Assembly (NCBI RefSeq): GCF_016820555.1
Contig: NZ_JADHDW010000003.1
Location: forward strand, 1 to 64,000
Source of the DNA: Bacillus sp. REN10
GTDB taxonomy: Bacteria > Bacillota > Bacilli > Bacillales > Domibacillaceae
Reading direction: 5' to 3'
Length of the DNA: 64,000 nucleotides
The position numbers were made by a program, and so were the translations under genes. Shown in pieces: positions 51,852 to 61,736 of the stretch. The notes below the pieces were generated by a model. That model was not told where the DNA came from. It did not search any database and was given only the letters and a program-made list of their open reading frames with translations. Position 1 is the first letter of the stretch. Each line of letters begins with the position of its first letter.

Positions 51852-53813
51852 ATGGTAAAAACGATCAAGAAAAGTGCAAAAACAGTAGATGAAGCCATCC
51901 GATTAGCGTTAGAGGAATTACAAGTATCCAAAGAACAAGCGACTATTGACGTAGTGCAGCACCCTACTTCAGGGGTATTTGGATTCAATCAAAAACCAGC
52001 GATTGTGCATGTAAAGATAAAAGAAGCTATGCAAGCGAAAGAAGATGTATCCGTCCAACGATCGTCAGCTAGAATTGAAAACGAACAGTTTGTCATTCAT
52101 GCTTCAGGATCGGAAGACATTATCATTATTCCTCATCCAAAATTGCAAGTGTATATTAATGATCAAAAGATTGAAAATGCAACCTCGGTTTTGTTAACGG
52201 ATAACGTAGTCATTAAATCGACTATTGAAAAAAAGGAGCCTATTTATCAATTTATGATCGATAACGATAAAATGAAAGCGACGATACATATAGAGCCCGG
52301 AGAAGAAACGATATATAAGGTGAGTGACCATTCTCCAAGCGCGAAGCTTCAATTATCGGTTCATGAGGAGAAAAATTACTTTAATGAATTAACGAAGGAA
52401 ATGATCATAGCTGAGTTAGAGCGTCAAGGGATCGCATTCGGTATTCAGGAAGAAAATATATTGGATGCCATAGGTGTATTGGTTGAAAAAGAGGTCGTTC
52501 TGGCAATAGGAACGAAAGCAACAGAAGGAAAAGACGGTCAAGTTGATTTTTATGTAGATTACAAAATTGGCATGACACCACCGGAAATTGACCAGCTTGG
52601 AAAAGTTGATTTTCGCGAGACACGAATGATTCCGCAAGTGAGAGCTGATCAATGTGTAGCTGCCGTTATTCCGCCAAAACCAGGCAATCCTGGTATGGAC
52701 GTAAAAGGGAATGTGCTACAGCCTAAACCTGTGAAAGAAGTGTCTATCCGCCTTGGTCAAGGATTATATCAGCAAGATCAATCTATTTATGCTTCCATGT
52801 CTGGACGTTTGCATGTAGAAGTGAGAGGAACGACCGTTAGAATGGAGGTATTAGATCGTCTCTTACATGAAGGGGACGTTAACATTTCGACTGGAAATGT
52901 GCGCTTTCAAGGAGATGTTGAGATTACAGGAAAAATTGAAGAGAAGATGAAAGTGGAAGCAGAGGGCGATATTGAGGTCAAAGGACAAGTATCCGGTGCA
53001 TCTCTTTTTGCCAGTAAATCTACAATTATTGAGAAGAATGTATTTGCAGCGGTTGTCAAGTCTGGAAAGACACACCTCATGGCAGATGTATTATTAAAGC
53101 AGCTAGAAAGCGTTGTTACACAACTCACTGCCTTTGAGACTGCATTGCAATCGGTTTTGAAGAGACTTGAGCAAGTATCTAAAGAAAACAGCGAAGCAGA
53201 TATTCAGCAAGCGATCCAATTATTAATTGATCATAATTTTAAAGAATTGCCTTTAGGAATCAAATCGTTTGTTCGCGAGGCTTCTCAGCATCAGGATGCA
53301 CTTCCGAAAGAGTGGATTCATCTGGCCAATCAGCTATACCTTACTTTTATGACGAAGAACAGCAAGAATATATCCCCTGACAGACTAAAGAATGTGGCAA
53401 AAGAAGCGGAGTATCTCCTTCATTATTACTCCACCCCAGCAGATGAAAATGTGTTTATTTCCATTCCTTATGCCATTAATAGTCAAGTCTCTTGCAGCGG
53501 AGATATTATCATTTGGGGACAGGGTGTCTATAATTCTACATTAAAGTCGGGGGGAGATATAAAGATCACTGGTTATATTAAAGGGGGAGTGGTTGAAGCG
53601 GAACAGAGCGTTCAGGCAAAAGAAGCGGGCTCTGAGTCAGGAGTGCCTACTTTGATCAAAGTGTCTGAAAAAGGTCGGATTATTTTAGATATTGCTCACA
53701 TCGATACGGTGATCCAAATAGGAAAGAAAAAACATACATTTTTAAAGAAAACCAGTTTAGTGGAGGCTCATTTGAATGAAGAAGGGGAACTGAAGCTTGG
53801 GCCGAATTACTAA
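51852..53813 (+). CDS. Jag-N plus DUF342 (FapA-type) polymer-like protein
   Basis: A 653-residue protein. Residues about 1-52 form a Jag N-terminal domain (KKSAKTVDEAIRLALEELQVSKEQATIDVV, GVFGFNQKPAIVHV). The large DUF342 (FapA) region follows, with GMTPPEIDQLGKVDFRETRMIPQVRADQCVAAVIPPKPGNPGMDVKGNVL and a beta-helical stretch (GNVRFQGDVEITGKIEEKMKVEAEGDIEVKG). A helical insert at about 420-540 interrupts it before GDIIIWGQGVYNSTLKSGGDIKITG. ATG 51852 follows AAGGAGGTG. It may be a self-assembling surface or cytoskeletal scaffold, but its role is not established. Confidence 0.85.
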   Translation: MVKTIKKSAKTVDEAIRLALEELQVSKEQATIDVVQHPTSGVFGFNQKPAIVHVKIKEAMQAKEDVSVQRSSARIENEQFVIHASGSEDIIIIPHPKLQVYINDQKIENATSVLLTDNVVIKSTIEKKEPIYQFMIDNDKMKATIHIEPGEETIYKVSDHSPSAKLQLSVHEEKNYFNELTKEMIIAELERQGIAFGIQEENILDAIGVLVEKEVVLAIGTKATEGKDGQVDFYVDYKIGMTPPEIDQLGKVDFRETRMIPQVRADQCVAAVIPPKPGNPGMDVKGNVLQPKPVKEVSIRLGQGLYQQDQSIYASMSGRLHVEVRGTTVRMEVLDRLLHEGDVNISTGNVRFQGDVEITGKIEEKMKVEAEGDIEVKGQVSGASLFASKSTIIEKNVFAAVVKSGKTHLMADVLLKQLESVVTQLTAFETALQSVLKRLEQVSKENSEADIQQAIQLLIDHNFKELPLGIKSFVREASQHQDALPKEWIHLANQLYLTFMTKNSKNISPDRLKNVAKEAEYLLHYYSTPADENVFISIPYAINSQVSCSGDIIIWGQGVYNSTLKSGGDIKITGYIKGGVVEAEQSVQAKEAGSESGVPTLIKVSEKGRIILDIAHIDTVIQIGKKKHTFLKKTSLVEAHLNEEGELKLGPNY

Positions 53814-53862
53814 AATAGACCGCATCGAAAGTAGTAGTTTTCTACTCTCGGTGCGGTCTATT
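53814..53862. terminator. Bidirectional terminator between the DUF342 gene and plsY
   Basis: 21-base arms (53814-53834 and 53842-53862) with two G-U pairs around a seven-base loop, between convergent genes. Confidence 0.75.
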
Positions 53863-53872
53863 TATGTTCGCA

Positions 53873-54454
53873 TTACATCCATTTAATTTTTGGTTCTGTT
53901 TTATTCATAATTCGTTTAATATTCGCCCGGTGTCTAAAAATGACAAAAAATGCAAGGGTGGAAACGATGCCGATCAAAAATGGGTTTCCTAAAATAATGG
54001 AATAAATAATCGCGGTGATTGCCGCAATAATCGATGATAAAGAGACATATTTTGATAAATATAATGTCATAAAAAAAGAAAACACTAATACGAGAAACAT
54101 CACTGGCTGCAGCGCTAGAAGGACGCCTCCTGATGTGGCTACCGCTTTTCCGCCTCTAAATCCTGCAAAGATCGGAAACATATGTCCAATAACAGCCACC
54201 GTACCTGCAATGAGAGGATCTAATGTAGAACCTAACCATAAAGGCAGCAAGGTAGCGACTGTTCCTTTTAAAATATCCGCGAAAGTGACAATGAGCCCAG
54301 CTTTTACACCTAATGTGCGAAAAGAATTGGTTGCGCCGAGGTTTCCACTTCCATGTTCCCGGATATCGATTCCAAAAAAACGTTTGCCAATTATTAATCC
54401 TGATGGGATGGAACCAAGCAGATAAGATAGTACAATAATTATTCCGGTAAGCAT
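53873..54454 (-). CDS. plsY: PlsY, glycerol-3-phosphate acyltransferase
   Basis: Transfers an acyl group from acyl-phosphate to glycerol-3-phosphate in the membrane, the first step of phospholipid synthesis. ATG 54454 behind AAAGGGG gives 193 residues, the same as B. subtilis PlsY (YneS). Five to seven membrane segments and the active-site stretches [45 protein letters not shown] are present. It lies in the yneR-yneS-yneT order, but an inserted DUF342 gene and a permease separate the neighbours. Confidence 0.96.
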   Translation of the reverse strand: MLTGIIIVLSYLLGSIPSGLIIGKRFFGIDIREHGSGNLGATNSFRTLGVKAGLIVTFADILKGTVATLLPLWLGSTLDPLIAGTVAVIGHMFPIFAGFRGGKAVATSGGVLLALQPVMFLVLVFSFFMTLYLSKYVSLSSIIAAITAIIYSIILGNPFLIGIVSTLAFFVIFRHRANIKRIMNKTEPKIKWM

Positions 54455-54626
54455 AGATCTACCCCTTTTACACACTTATCATGATAAAAAGTAACACATG
54501 TGCTTTTTATTTTACCATGCATGGAAGCAGAAGAGGAGAATTTTTCATTGCTTGATTGAAAAATATGGCGTACCCTTAATAGGTGAATAGGCGATGTTAT
54601 TAATTTTTTAAGAAATAGGTGGAAGA

Positions 54627-55928
54627 ATGAAATTATTAATTAGTGGATTACAGTGGGCAGCCTTTATGCTCGCTAGTTCTCTCGTTGCGCCCATTGCAAT
54701 TGCTGGCTTATTTGGCTTTTCTGGAGTAGATACCGCCATGTTTGTGCAACGGACCATGCTTGTATTAGGCATTTCGGGATTGATCCAAGCACTATTTGGA
54801 CATCGTTTACCGATTAGCGAAGGACCTGCTGGACTTTGGTGGGGGGTTTTTGCCATTTATGCGGGCTTTGCGGGAACAATTTATTCTTCTAGTACAGAAG
54901 CGTTGCGTAGCTTAGAAGGTGGAATGATTGTCTCAGGTATCTTTTTTATTGTACTAGCAGCATTCGGGCTTTTAAATCGAATGGCAACGTTATTTACACC
55001 GACAGTTACTTTTGTTTATTTATTTTTGCTTATTTTGCAGCTAAGTGGTTCTTTCATGAAAGGAATGTTTGGGTTGCCGAATGAAGCGGGCGCTGTTCAG
55101 CCGATGATGATGGCAGGCAGTTTCATGACTCTTTTGCTGGCCTATTATTTTTCTGCTCATCGGTTTGATTGGATACGTCAGTATTCGGTCATCATTTCTT
55201 TAGTTTGCGGCTGGCTCATTTTTATTGTGATTGGACAAGCTCCGCCCATTGTTGATCATGGACAAGGTTGGATTCAACTGCCGAAATTATTTGTTTTCGG
55301 TTCCCCTTTATTTGACTCGGGAACGATTGTCACGGCCTTATTTATTACGTTACTATTAACGGCTAATATGATTGCGTCAATCCGAGTGATGGAAGAAGTG
55401 ATGGCACAAGTAACGGGTGCTAAAAGAAAAGGAAGTTATCGCGGGGCTGGCTTTGCCGCAGGGGTAAACCAACTCATTGGTGGAAGCTTTTCAGCGATTG
55501 GTTCGGTTCCCATTTCAGGAGCGGCCGGGTTTGTAGCTCAAACTAGAAATGCATCCATTCCACCGTTTTTAGTCGGTTCATTATTCATCATTCTATTAGG
55601 GATTTGTCCGCCGGCAATGAACGTGCTAGCCGCTTTGCCAGCTCCTGTCGGTTATGCGGTGACCTTTGTGATTTTCTCGAAAATGGCTGGATTTGCTTTT
55701 AATGAACTAGATAAAGCGATCAATAAAGAACAGGCACGGATGATCAGTGGCATTGCCTTATTGGCGGGGGTAGGGGCGATGTTTGTGCCAGCTGCGGCGT
55801 TTGCTGACTTTCCAGTAGCAGTGACTTCCGTTTTAAATAACGGCCTCATTTTCGGAACAATCATCGCAATCATTGTGGAACAAGTAGTTATCTTTTTTTA
55901 TAAAAAAGAGCTTCAAGCAGGAAAGTAA
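54627..55928 (+). CDS. NCS2-family purine/xanthine-type permease (YwdJ-like)
   Basis: A 433-residue membrane protein with 12-14 segments of the nucleobase:cation symporter-2 family: ISEGPAGLWWGVFAIY region and GGSFSAIGSVPISGAAGFVAQTR (the family's signature area) are visible. It is shorter in its loops than the UraA and PbuX types and resembles the uncharacterised B. subtilis YwdJ. The substrate cannot be fixed. The start follows AGGTGGA. No purine riboswitch is seen upstream. It sits between plsY and yneT, where B. subtilis has none. Confidence 0.78.
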   Translation: MKLLISGLQWAAFMLASSLVAPIAIAGLFGFSGVDTAMFVQRTMLVLGISGLIQALFGHRLPISEGPAGLWWGVFAIYAGFAGTIYSSSTEALRSLEGGMIVSGIFFIVLAAFGLLNRMATLFTPTVTFVYLFLLILQLSGSFMKGMFGLPNEAGAVQPMMMAGSFMTLLLAYYFSAHRFDWIRQYSVIISLVCGWLIFIVIGQAPPIVDHGQGWIQLPKLFVFGSPLFDSGTIVTALFITLLLTANMIASIRVMEEVMAQVTGAKRKGSYRGAGFAAGVNQLIGGSFSAIGSVPISGAAGFVAQTRNASIPPFLVGSLFIILLGICPPAMNVLAALPAPVGYAVTFVIFSKMAGFAFNELDKAINKEQARMISGIALLAGVGAMFVPAAAFADFPVAVTSVLNNGLIFGTIIAIIVEQVVIFFYKKELQAGK

Positions 55929-55969
55929 TAGAGAGAGAACGAAATAGCTATGTATTAGGAGGGAATCAA

Positions 55970-56386
55970 ATGATTGAAAATCCAACAAGAGAAGAAATGG
56001 GAAAGCTGTTAAAGGAAGCGAAAACCATCGCTGTCGTGGGCTTAAGCGCTAATCCGGAAAGAACAAGCTATATGGTATCGGAAGCGATGCAAAAAGCAGG
56101 GTATAAAATAATCCCGGTCAATCCGAGTGTAGATACGGTTCTTGGTGAAAAAGCGGTTTCTTCGCTGAAAGATATTACAGAAAAAGTCGATATAGTCAAC
56201 GTTTTTCGCCGCTCAGAATTTCTTTTTGAGATCGCGAAAGAGTTTGTTGAAATCGACTGTGATATTTTCTGGGCCCAACTTGGTGTTGAAGATGAGGAGA
56301 CGTATAATTTTCTGAAAGAGAACGGGAAAACGGTAATAATGAACCGTTGTATTAAAGTGGAGCACAGTCTAAGCCCACGAAATTAA
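55970..56386 (+). CDS. yneT: YneT, CoA-binding-domain protein
   Basis: A 138-residue Rossmann-fold CoA-binding protein: VVGLSANPERTSYMVSEAMQKAGYKIIPVNP near the N-terminus and IFWAQLGVEDEE and KTVIMNRCIKVEH at the end, matching B. subtilis YneT. It is related to the CoA-binding half of succinyl-CoA synthetase, but its partner is unknown. The start follows AGGAGGG. A terminator follows. Confidence 0.92.
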   Translation: MIENPTREEMGKLLKEAKTIAVVGLSANPERTSYMVSEAMQKAGYKIIPVNPSVDTVLGEKAVSSLKDITEKVDIVNVFRRSEFLFEIAKEFVEIDCDIFWAQLGVEDEETYNFLKENGKTVIMNRCIKVEHSLSPRN

Positions 56387-56472
56387 TGTTGTGGCATCGT
56401 CTGCCTCTGCGCGGCGTTAAGTGGAATCAATGATGCCGTTTATATGCAAGTAAAGAATGATTTAATCAGGAT

Positions 56473-56507
56473 ACAGGGTCTCCTTTGGAAAAGGTGGCCC
56501 TGTTTTT
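56473..56507. terminator. Terminator between yneT and the DUF1259 gene
   Basis: An imperfect stem (ACAGGGTCTCC with GGTGGCCCTGT) with a T run on the plus strand; it also lies just beyond the end of the minus-strand gene. Confidence 0.6.
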
Positions 56508-56524
56508 CCCGTTATATAAATTGA

Positions 56525-56920
56525 CTACTCCATTCCTTTTAACATTCGAAAAGCTTCTGCTACTTTTCGAGCAAAGGAAAGAGGGGGTTCAATTGATTGA
56601 AAGTGGATATAGAGAATAGTTGGTTTGGTGTAGAGCCAGTGGTTATGCAGAGCGCTAATGATGATGCCGTTTTTGACAAGCATGTGGGTAAAGAGAGGTA
56701 CTTCTTGCTCAAGAATAACGGTTTCTCCCATGTTGAGAGCATTTCCTTGATGATCCAATGATTCGAACATAATTTCAGCGTGCAGTTCGCCACGACTTGG
56801 ACGGCCCTGAATCGTGACATCGAGATCGCGATGCATTTCGATAGAACATACCCCATGTTCAATTGTCGGTTTTTTGTTAAATATTTGAGCATATTGCTCA
56901 CAAAGCGTGTGAAAGTTCAT
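56525..56920 (-). CDS. DUF1259 (LppY/LpqO-like) protein
   Basis: A 131-residue protein whose second half (LVKNGIIISALHNHWLYTKPTILYIHFQSIEPPLSFARKV) is the DUF1259 signature. ATG 56920 follows AAGGCGGGG. Many family members are 250-300-residue exported proteins with two copies; this one has a single, non-exported copy, so it may be a shortened form. The conserved HNHW could bind a ligand or metal. It sits alone between yneT and parE, where B. subtilis has no such gene. Function unknown. Confidence 0.75.
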   Translation of the reverse strand: MNFHTLCEQYAQIFNKKPTIEHGVCSIEMHRDLDVTIQGRPSRGELHAEIMFESLDHQGNALNMGETVILEQEVPLFTHMLVKNGIIISALHNHWLYTKPTILYIHFQSIEPPLSFARKVAEAFRMLKGME

Positions 56921-57189
56921 ATGACCCCGCCTTTTTGATAACAATGTATGTAAGTCGTTCTGGCTTTATTACAAGCTATCAAAGGAGAGCGGTCTCACTT
57001 TTTCCTGTAATATCATTGATTTAAGTGTATGCTAAACATACAATAAGTCATAGCTATTTTACATACGATTATACTAACTCAACCGTATTTTCATCAGAGA
57101 TGTCCTTTTTATGAAAAATATGATAAGATAAAAACGAACATTTGTTTGTTTTGCTTTTCCCCATGGAAAGGCTAGAAAGGGGAATATTT

Positions 57190-59160
57190 GTGTCAAAGAA
57201 GAAAACAATGATTGAATATAATGATGATGCCATCCAAGTACTAGAAGGGCTTGAGGCTGTGAGAAAGCGTCCGGGAATGTATATCGGTTCAACGGATGCA
57301 AGAGGGTTACACCATTTAGTATATGAGATTGTTGATAATTCCGTTGATGAAGCGCTGGCTGGATACGGCAATGAAATTAAGATTACCATTCATAAAGACC
57401 AATCTGTCAGTGTGCAAGATCATGGCCGGGGGATGCCGACTGGAATGCATAAGATGGGCAAACCGACACCGGAAGTGATTTTAACGGTTCTCCATGCGGG
57501 TGGAAAGTTTGGACAAGGCGGTTATAAAACGAGCGGAGGACTACACGGGGTAGGTGCTTCTGTCGTCAATGCTCTATCGGAATGGCTGACAGTCACCATT
57601 CATCGTGACGGCTTTATTTATGAGCAGCGCTTTGAAAACGGTGGAACGCCGGTTACGACATTAGAGAAAATCGGAAAAACGAAGAAAACCGGTACGATTA
57701 TTCACTTTAAACCGGACGAGACGATTTTTAGCACGATTAATTATAATTTTGATACACTGAGTGAACGGTTGCGAGAGTCGGCCTTTTTATTAAAAGGGAT
57801 GAAAATAACGTTGCGTGATGAGCGTCACGGAGAAGAAGAAATCTTTCACTATGAAAACGGGATCGAAGAGTTTGTGAAATATTTAAATGAAGAAAAGGAC
57901 ACATTGCACTCTGTTGCTTCATTTGCTGGAGAACAAAGCGGTATTGAAGTTGAATTTGCTTTTCAATTTAACGATGGTTTTTCAGAAAATATTTTGTCCT
58001 TCGTCAACAATGTTCGCACAAAGGATGGAGGTACTCATGAAGCAGGGGCTCGTACAGCGATGACGAGAATGTTTAATGAGTATGCCCGAAAAGTGAACTT
58101 ATTAAAGGAAAAAGATAAGAATTTGGAAGGGTCCGATATTCGCGAAGGGTTATCCGCAATCATCTCTGTTCGAATTCCTGAGGAGCTTTTACAATTTGAA
58201 GGGCAGACGAAAGGGAAGTTAGGGACGAGCGAAGCCCGCTCAGCTGTGGATCAAGTCGTTTCTGCTCAGCTGTCTTATTTTCTCGAAGAAAATCCTGACA
58301 TTAGTTCGTTGTTAATTAAAAAGGCAATCAAAGCAGCACAGGCGAGAGAAGCGGCCCGTAAAGCGAGAGAAGATGCCCGCAACGGCAAAAAACGCAAAAA
58401 AAATGAAGCGGTTCTTTCGGGGAAATTAACACCAGCTCAATCAAGAAACCCACAAAAAAATGAACTGTATTTAGTGGAGGGAGATTCGGCAGGAGGTTCA
58501 GCAAAGCAAGGCCGCGACCGGCGCTTCCAAGCTGTTCTTCCGCTTCGAGGGAAAGTAATCAACACAGAAAAGGCCAAGCTTGCCGATATCTTTAAAAACG
58601 AAGAAATCAATACGATCATTCATGCGATCGGCGCTGGCGTTGGACCGGAATTTGCCGTTGAGGATGTGAACTATGATAAAGTCATTATTATGACGGATGC
58701 GGATACAGATGGAGCGCATATTCAAGTATTGCTGTTAACATTCTTTTACCGTTATATGAAGCCTCTTATTGAAGCGGGGAAAGTGTATATTGCACTTCCG
58801 CCATTGTATAAGGTAAGTAAAGGTAGCGGCAAAAAAGAAATCGTAGAATATGCATGGACGGATGAAGAACTCGATGAAACAATGAAAAAAGTAGGCAAGG
58901 GCTGCATGCTTCAGCGTTATAAAGGGTTAGGTGAAATGAATGCGGATCAATTATGGGAGACGACGATGAATCCTGAAACGAGAACGTTGATTCGTGTGTT
59001 AATTGATGATGCTGCAAGAGCCGAGCGTCGAATCACGACGTTAATGGGTGACAAGGTGGAACCACGCCGCAAATGGATTGAATCGAATGTTGCATTCGGC
59101 ATGGAAGAAGACAGCAACATTTTAGAACATGAAAACCTTTCAGTCGGCGAGGAGGAATAA
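57190..59160 (+). CDS. parE: Topoisomerase IV subunit B (ParE)
   Basis: ATPase subunit of topoisomerase IV, needed to decatenate daughter chromosomes. GTG 57190 behind GAAAGGGG gives 656 residues (B. subtilis 655); the frame extends upstream without a ribosome binding site. GHKL motifs EIVDNSVDEALAG, GRGMPTG and GLHGVGASVVNALS are followed by the transducer Lys, then the toprim motifs EGDSAGGSAKQGRDR and DADTDGAHI. The last codons overlap the parC ribosome binding site. Confidence 0.97.
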   Translation: MSKKKTMIEYNDDAIQVLEGLEAVRKRPGMYIGSTDARGLHHLVYEIVDNSVDEALAGYGNEIKITIHKDQSVSVQDHGRGMPTGMHKMGKPTPEVILTVLHAGGKFGQGGYKTSGGLHGVGASVVNALSEWLTVTIHRDGFIYEQRFENGGTPVTTLEKIGKTKKTGTIIHFKPDETIFSTINYNFDTLSERLRESAFLLKGMKITLRDERHGEEEIFHYENGIEEFVKYLNEEKDTLHSVASFAGEQSGIEVEFAFQFNDGFSENILSFVNNVRTKDGGTHEAGARTAMTRMFNEYARKVNLLKEKDKNLEGSDIREGLSAIISVRIPEELLQFEGQTKGKLGTSEARSAVDQVVSAQLSYFLEENPDISSLLIKKAIKAAQAREAARKAREDARNGKKRKKNEAVLSGKLTPAQSRNPQKNELYLVEGDSAGGSAKQGRDRRFQAVLPLRGKVINTEKAKLADIFKNEEINTIIHAIGAGVGPEFAVEDVNYDKVIIMTDADTDGAHIQVLLLTFFYRYMKPLIEAGKVYIALPPLYKVSKGSGKKEIVEYAWTDEELDETMKKVGKGCMLQRYKGLGEMNADQLWETTMNPETRTLIRVLIDDAARAERRITTLMGDKVEPRRKWIESNVAFGMEEDSNILEHENLSVGEEE

Positions 59161-59164
59161 TGAA

Positions 59165-61588
59165 ATGGAGAAAGAAAAGTTTCAAGATTTACCATTAGAA
59201 GAAGTGTTAGGCGACCGCTTTGGCCGCTACAGTAAATATATTATTCAAGAGCGTGCTTTACCGGATGCGCGTGACGGGCTAAAACCGGTACAGCGCCGGA
59301 TTTTATATGCAATGTACACGGAAGGAAATACTCATGAAAAAGGGTTTAGAAAGTCTGCTAAAACAGTCGGAAACGTGATTGGGAACTATCATCCGCACGG
59401 AGATACATCGGTGTATGATGCGATGGTGCGTCTGAGCCAAGATTGGAAAGTGAGAAACTTGCTTGTGGAAATGCACGGAAACAACGGGTCAATCGATGGC
59501 GACCCGCCAGCTGCGATGCGTTATACAGAGGCAAGACTTTCTTCTATTGCGGGTGAGTTATTAAAGGACATCGATAAACGAACGGTTGACTTTGTCCCGA
59601 ACTTTGACGATACGACCGAAGAACCAACTGTGCTTCCGGCGAGATATCCTAACCTGTTAGTCAATGGTGCTACTGGAATATCTGCCGGATACGCTACTGA
59701 AATTCCGCCTCATCAGCTTGGAGAGGTCATTGATGCCGCTATTTTAAGAATGGATCGTCCGAACTGTACGGTAGAAGAGCTTATGACCGTGATCAAAGGT
59801 CCAGACTTTCCAACAGGAGGAATTATTCAAGGAATAGACGGCATTGAAAAGGCGTATAAAACAGGAAAAGGAAAAATTGTTGTCCGTGGAAAAGCCGAAA
59901 TTGAAGAGATTCGAGGGGGACGAAAGCAAATCGTCATTACTGAAATTCCTTACGAAGTCAACAAAGCGAATCTTGTGAAGAAAATCGACGAGCTCCGTTT
60001 AGACCGCAAAGTCGAAGGAATATCAGAAATTCGCGATGAAACGGACCGAACGGGTTTAAGAATTGTCATCGAACTGAAAAAAGATGGCAATGCACAAGGA
60101 ATTTTAAATTACTTATATAAGGCAAGCGATCTGCAAATTAGTTACAACTTCAATATGGTGGCGATCCACAATCGCCGTCCAACTTTGATGGGGCTTCCCC
60201 AATTGCTTGATGCCTACATAAGCCATCAAAAAGAAGTAGTAACAAAGCGCTCTGAATTCGAACTCTCAAAAGCAAAAGCGCGAGCGCATATTGTAGAAGG
60301 TTTAATTAAGGCTCTATCCATTTTGGATGAAGTCATTGCGGCGATTCGGGCATCGAAGGATAAAAAAGATGCAAAACAAAATTTGATAACATCTTTTGAG
60401 TTTACCGAGCCTCAAGCGGAAGCGATTGTAAACTTGCAGCTATATCGATTAACGAACACCGATATCACTGCTTTGCGCAAAGAAGCAGAAGAACTAGCTT
60501 CTTTAATTGAACATCTAACGAACATTTTATCCAGCGAGAAAAAGCTGGCATCTGTCATTAAAACGGAGCTTCGGGCGGTAAAGAAACACTACAATGACGA
60601 GCGCCGGACTATAATTGAAAAAGAAATCGAAGAAATTAAAGTGAATTTAGAAGTGATGATTCCGAGTGAAGATGTGATGGTCACTGTCACAAAAGACGGC
60701 TATATTAAGCGAACGAGCTTGCGTTCTTATTCAGCTTCCGGCGGGGCGGACTTGGCGATGAAAGAGACAGATCATCTACTTTACCAAGCAGAAGTGAACA
60801 CAACCGATGTCTTGTTAGTGTTTACGAACAAAGGGAACTATTTATATTTGCCGGTTCATGAATTGCCAGACATTCGCTGGAAAGATTTAGGGCAGCATTT
60901 AGCAAGTCTTGTCACAATCGATAAAGAGGAAGAGGTTATTTCCGTCTTTTCTGTGAAGGATTTTCAGCAGCCGCTTTTCTTCTTATTTGTTACCAAAAAT
61001 GGAATGGTCAAGAAGACAGAGCTGTCGCAATATAAAGTTCAACGTTATTCCCGAGCGCTTGTTGCCATTAATGTAAAAGGCGATGATGAAGTTGTTGATG
61101 TTCACTTGACGGATGGAGAAGGACTTGTGTTTATTGCGACCCATTTTGGATACGGCTTATTATTTGCTGAACAAGAAGTAAATATCGTGGGACCGCGTGC
61201 CGCAGGAGTAAAGGGAATCAATTTAAAGGATGGCGATTTTGTTGTGGCTGGAAAAGTCACTAAGGAATCAGCTGATCCAGCGATTCTCTTAGTCACTCAC
61301 CGAGGTGCTGTTAAAAAAATGGACCTATCCGTATTTGAAGTCGCTACCCGAGCGACTAGAGGAGTTGTGATGCTTAGGGAATTGAAAGCAAACCCTCATC
61401 GAGTAGCGGGAATAGCGTTCATGGAATCAACAGAAAAAATCGCGTTGCAAACGAAAAAAGGTCAAGTAGAAATATTTGATTTTCATTCGTTAAATAAAAG
61501 TGACCGTTATTCTAATGGTTCTTTTGTGATCGATGAAAAAGAAAGCGGGGCAGTCATGCATATATGGCGATTGATTGATCCACAATAA
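59165..61588 (+). CDS. parC: Topoisomerase IV subunit A (ParC)
   Basis: DNA breakage and rejoining subunit of topoisomerase IV. ATG 59165, nine bases after GGAGG, gives 807 residues. The catalytic Tyr is residue 120 (AAMRYTEARLS), and an N-terminal helix-turn-helix (KSAKTVGNVIGNYHPHGD) and C-terminal beta-pinwheel are present. In the quinolone-resistance region the sequence is HPHGDTSVYDAM, so the positions equal to Ser80 and Glu84 of S. aureus GrlA are Thr81 and Asp85. The start is five bases after the parE stop, so the two subunits are made together. Confidence 0.97.
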   Translation: MEKEKFQDLPLEEVLGDRFGRYSKYIIQERALPDARDGLKPVQRRILYAMYTEGNTHEKGFRKSAKTVGNVIGNYHPHGDTSVYDAMVRLSQDWKVRNLLVEMHGNNGSIDGDPPAAMRYTEARLSSIAGELLKDIDKRTVDFVPNFDDTTEEPTVLPARYPNLLVNGATGISAGYATEIPPHQLGEVIDAAILRMDRPNCTVEELMTVIKGPDFPTGGIIQGIDGIEKAYKTGKGKIVVRGKAEIEEIRGGRKQIVITEIPYEVNKANLVKKIDELRLDRKVEGISEIRDETDRTGLRIVIELKKDGNAQGILNYLYKASDLQISYNFNMVAIHNRRPTLMGLPQLLDAYISHQKEVVTKRSEFELSKAKARAHIVEGLIKALSILDEVIAAIRASKDKKDAKQNLITSFEFTEPQAEAIVNLQLYRLTNTDITALRKEAEELASLIEHLTNILSSEKKLASVIKTELRAVKKHYNDERRTIIEKEIEEIKVNLEVMIPSEDVMVTVTKDGYIKRTSLRSYSASGGADLAMKETDHLLYQAEVNTTDVLLVFTNKGNYLYLPVHELPDIRWKDLGQHLASLVTIDKEEEVISVFSVKDFQQPLFFLFVTKNGMVKKTELSQYKVQRYSRALVAINVKGDDEVVDVHLTDGEGLVFIATHFGYGLLFAEQEVNIVGPRAAGVKGINLKDGDFVVAGKVTKESADPAILLVTHRGAVKKMDLSVFEVATRATRGVVMLRELKANPHRVAGIAFMESTEKIALQTKKGQVEIFDFHSLNKSDRYSNGSFVIDEKESGAVMHIWRLIDPQ

Positions 61589-61602
61589 TAAATCAATGTT
61601 GC

Positions 61603-61635
61603 AGGGCTGTATACGAGGATACAGCCCTATTTTTC
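61603..61635 (+). terminator. Terminator of parE-parC
   Basis: AGGGCTGTAT and ATACAGCCCT around a six-base loop, then TTTTT. Confidence 0.8.
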
Positions 61636-61736
61636 ATGGTGTGCAAAAAAATCCATTTGATTGGAATCTATCTTTTTGATAAGTTAATATAGGTTAACTT
61701 TAAGCAGTATACGAAGGAAGGAGAGGTTAATTTTAT

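Noticed and set aside
54476-54626. A purine riboswitch before the NCS2 permease
   Set aside because: The conserved core of the purine aptamer is absent; only a short CACATGTG palindrome is present.
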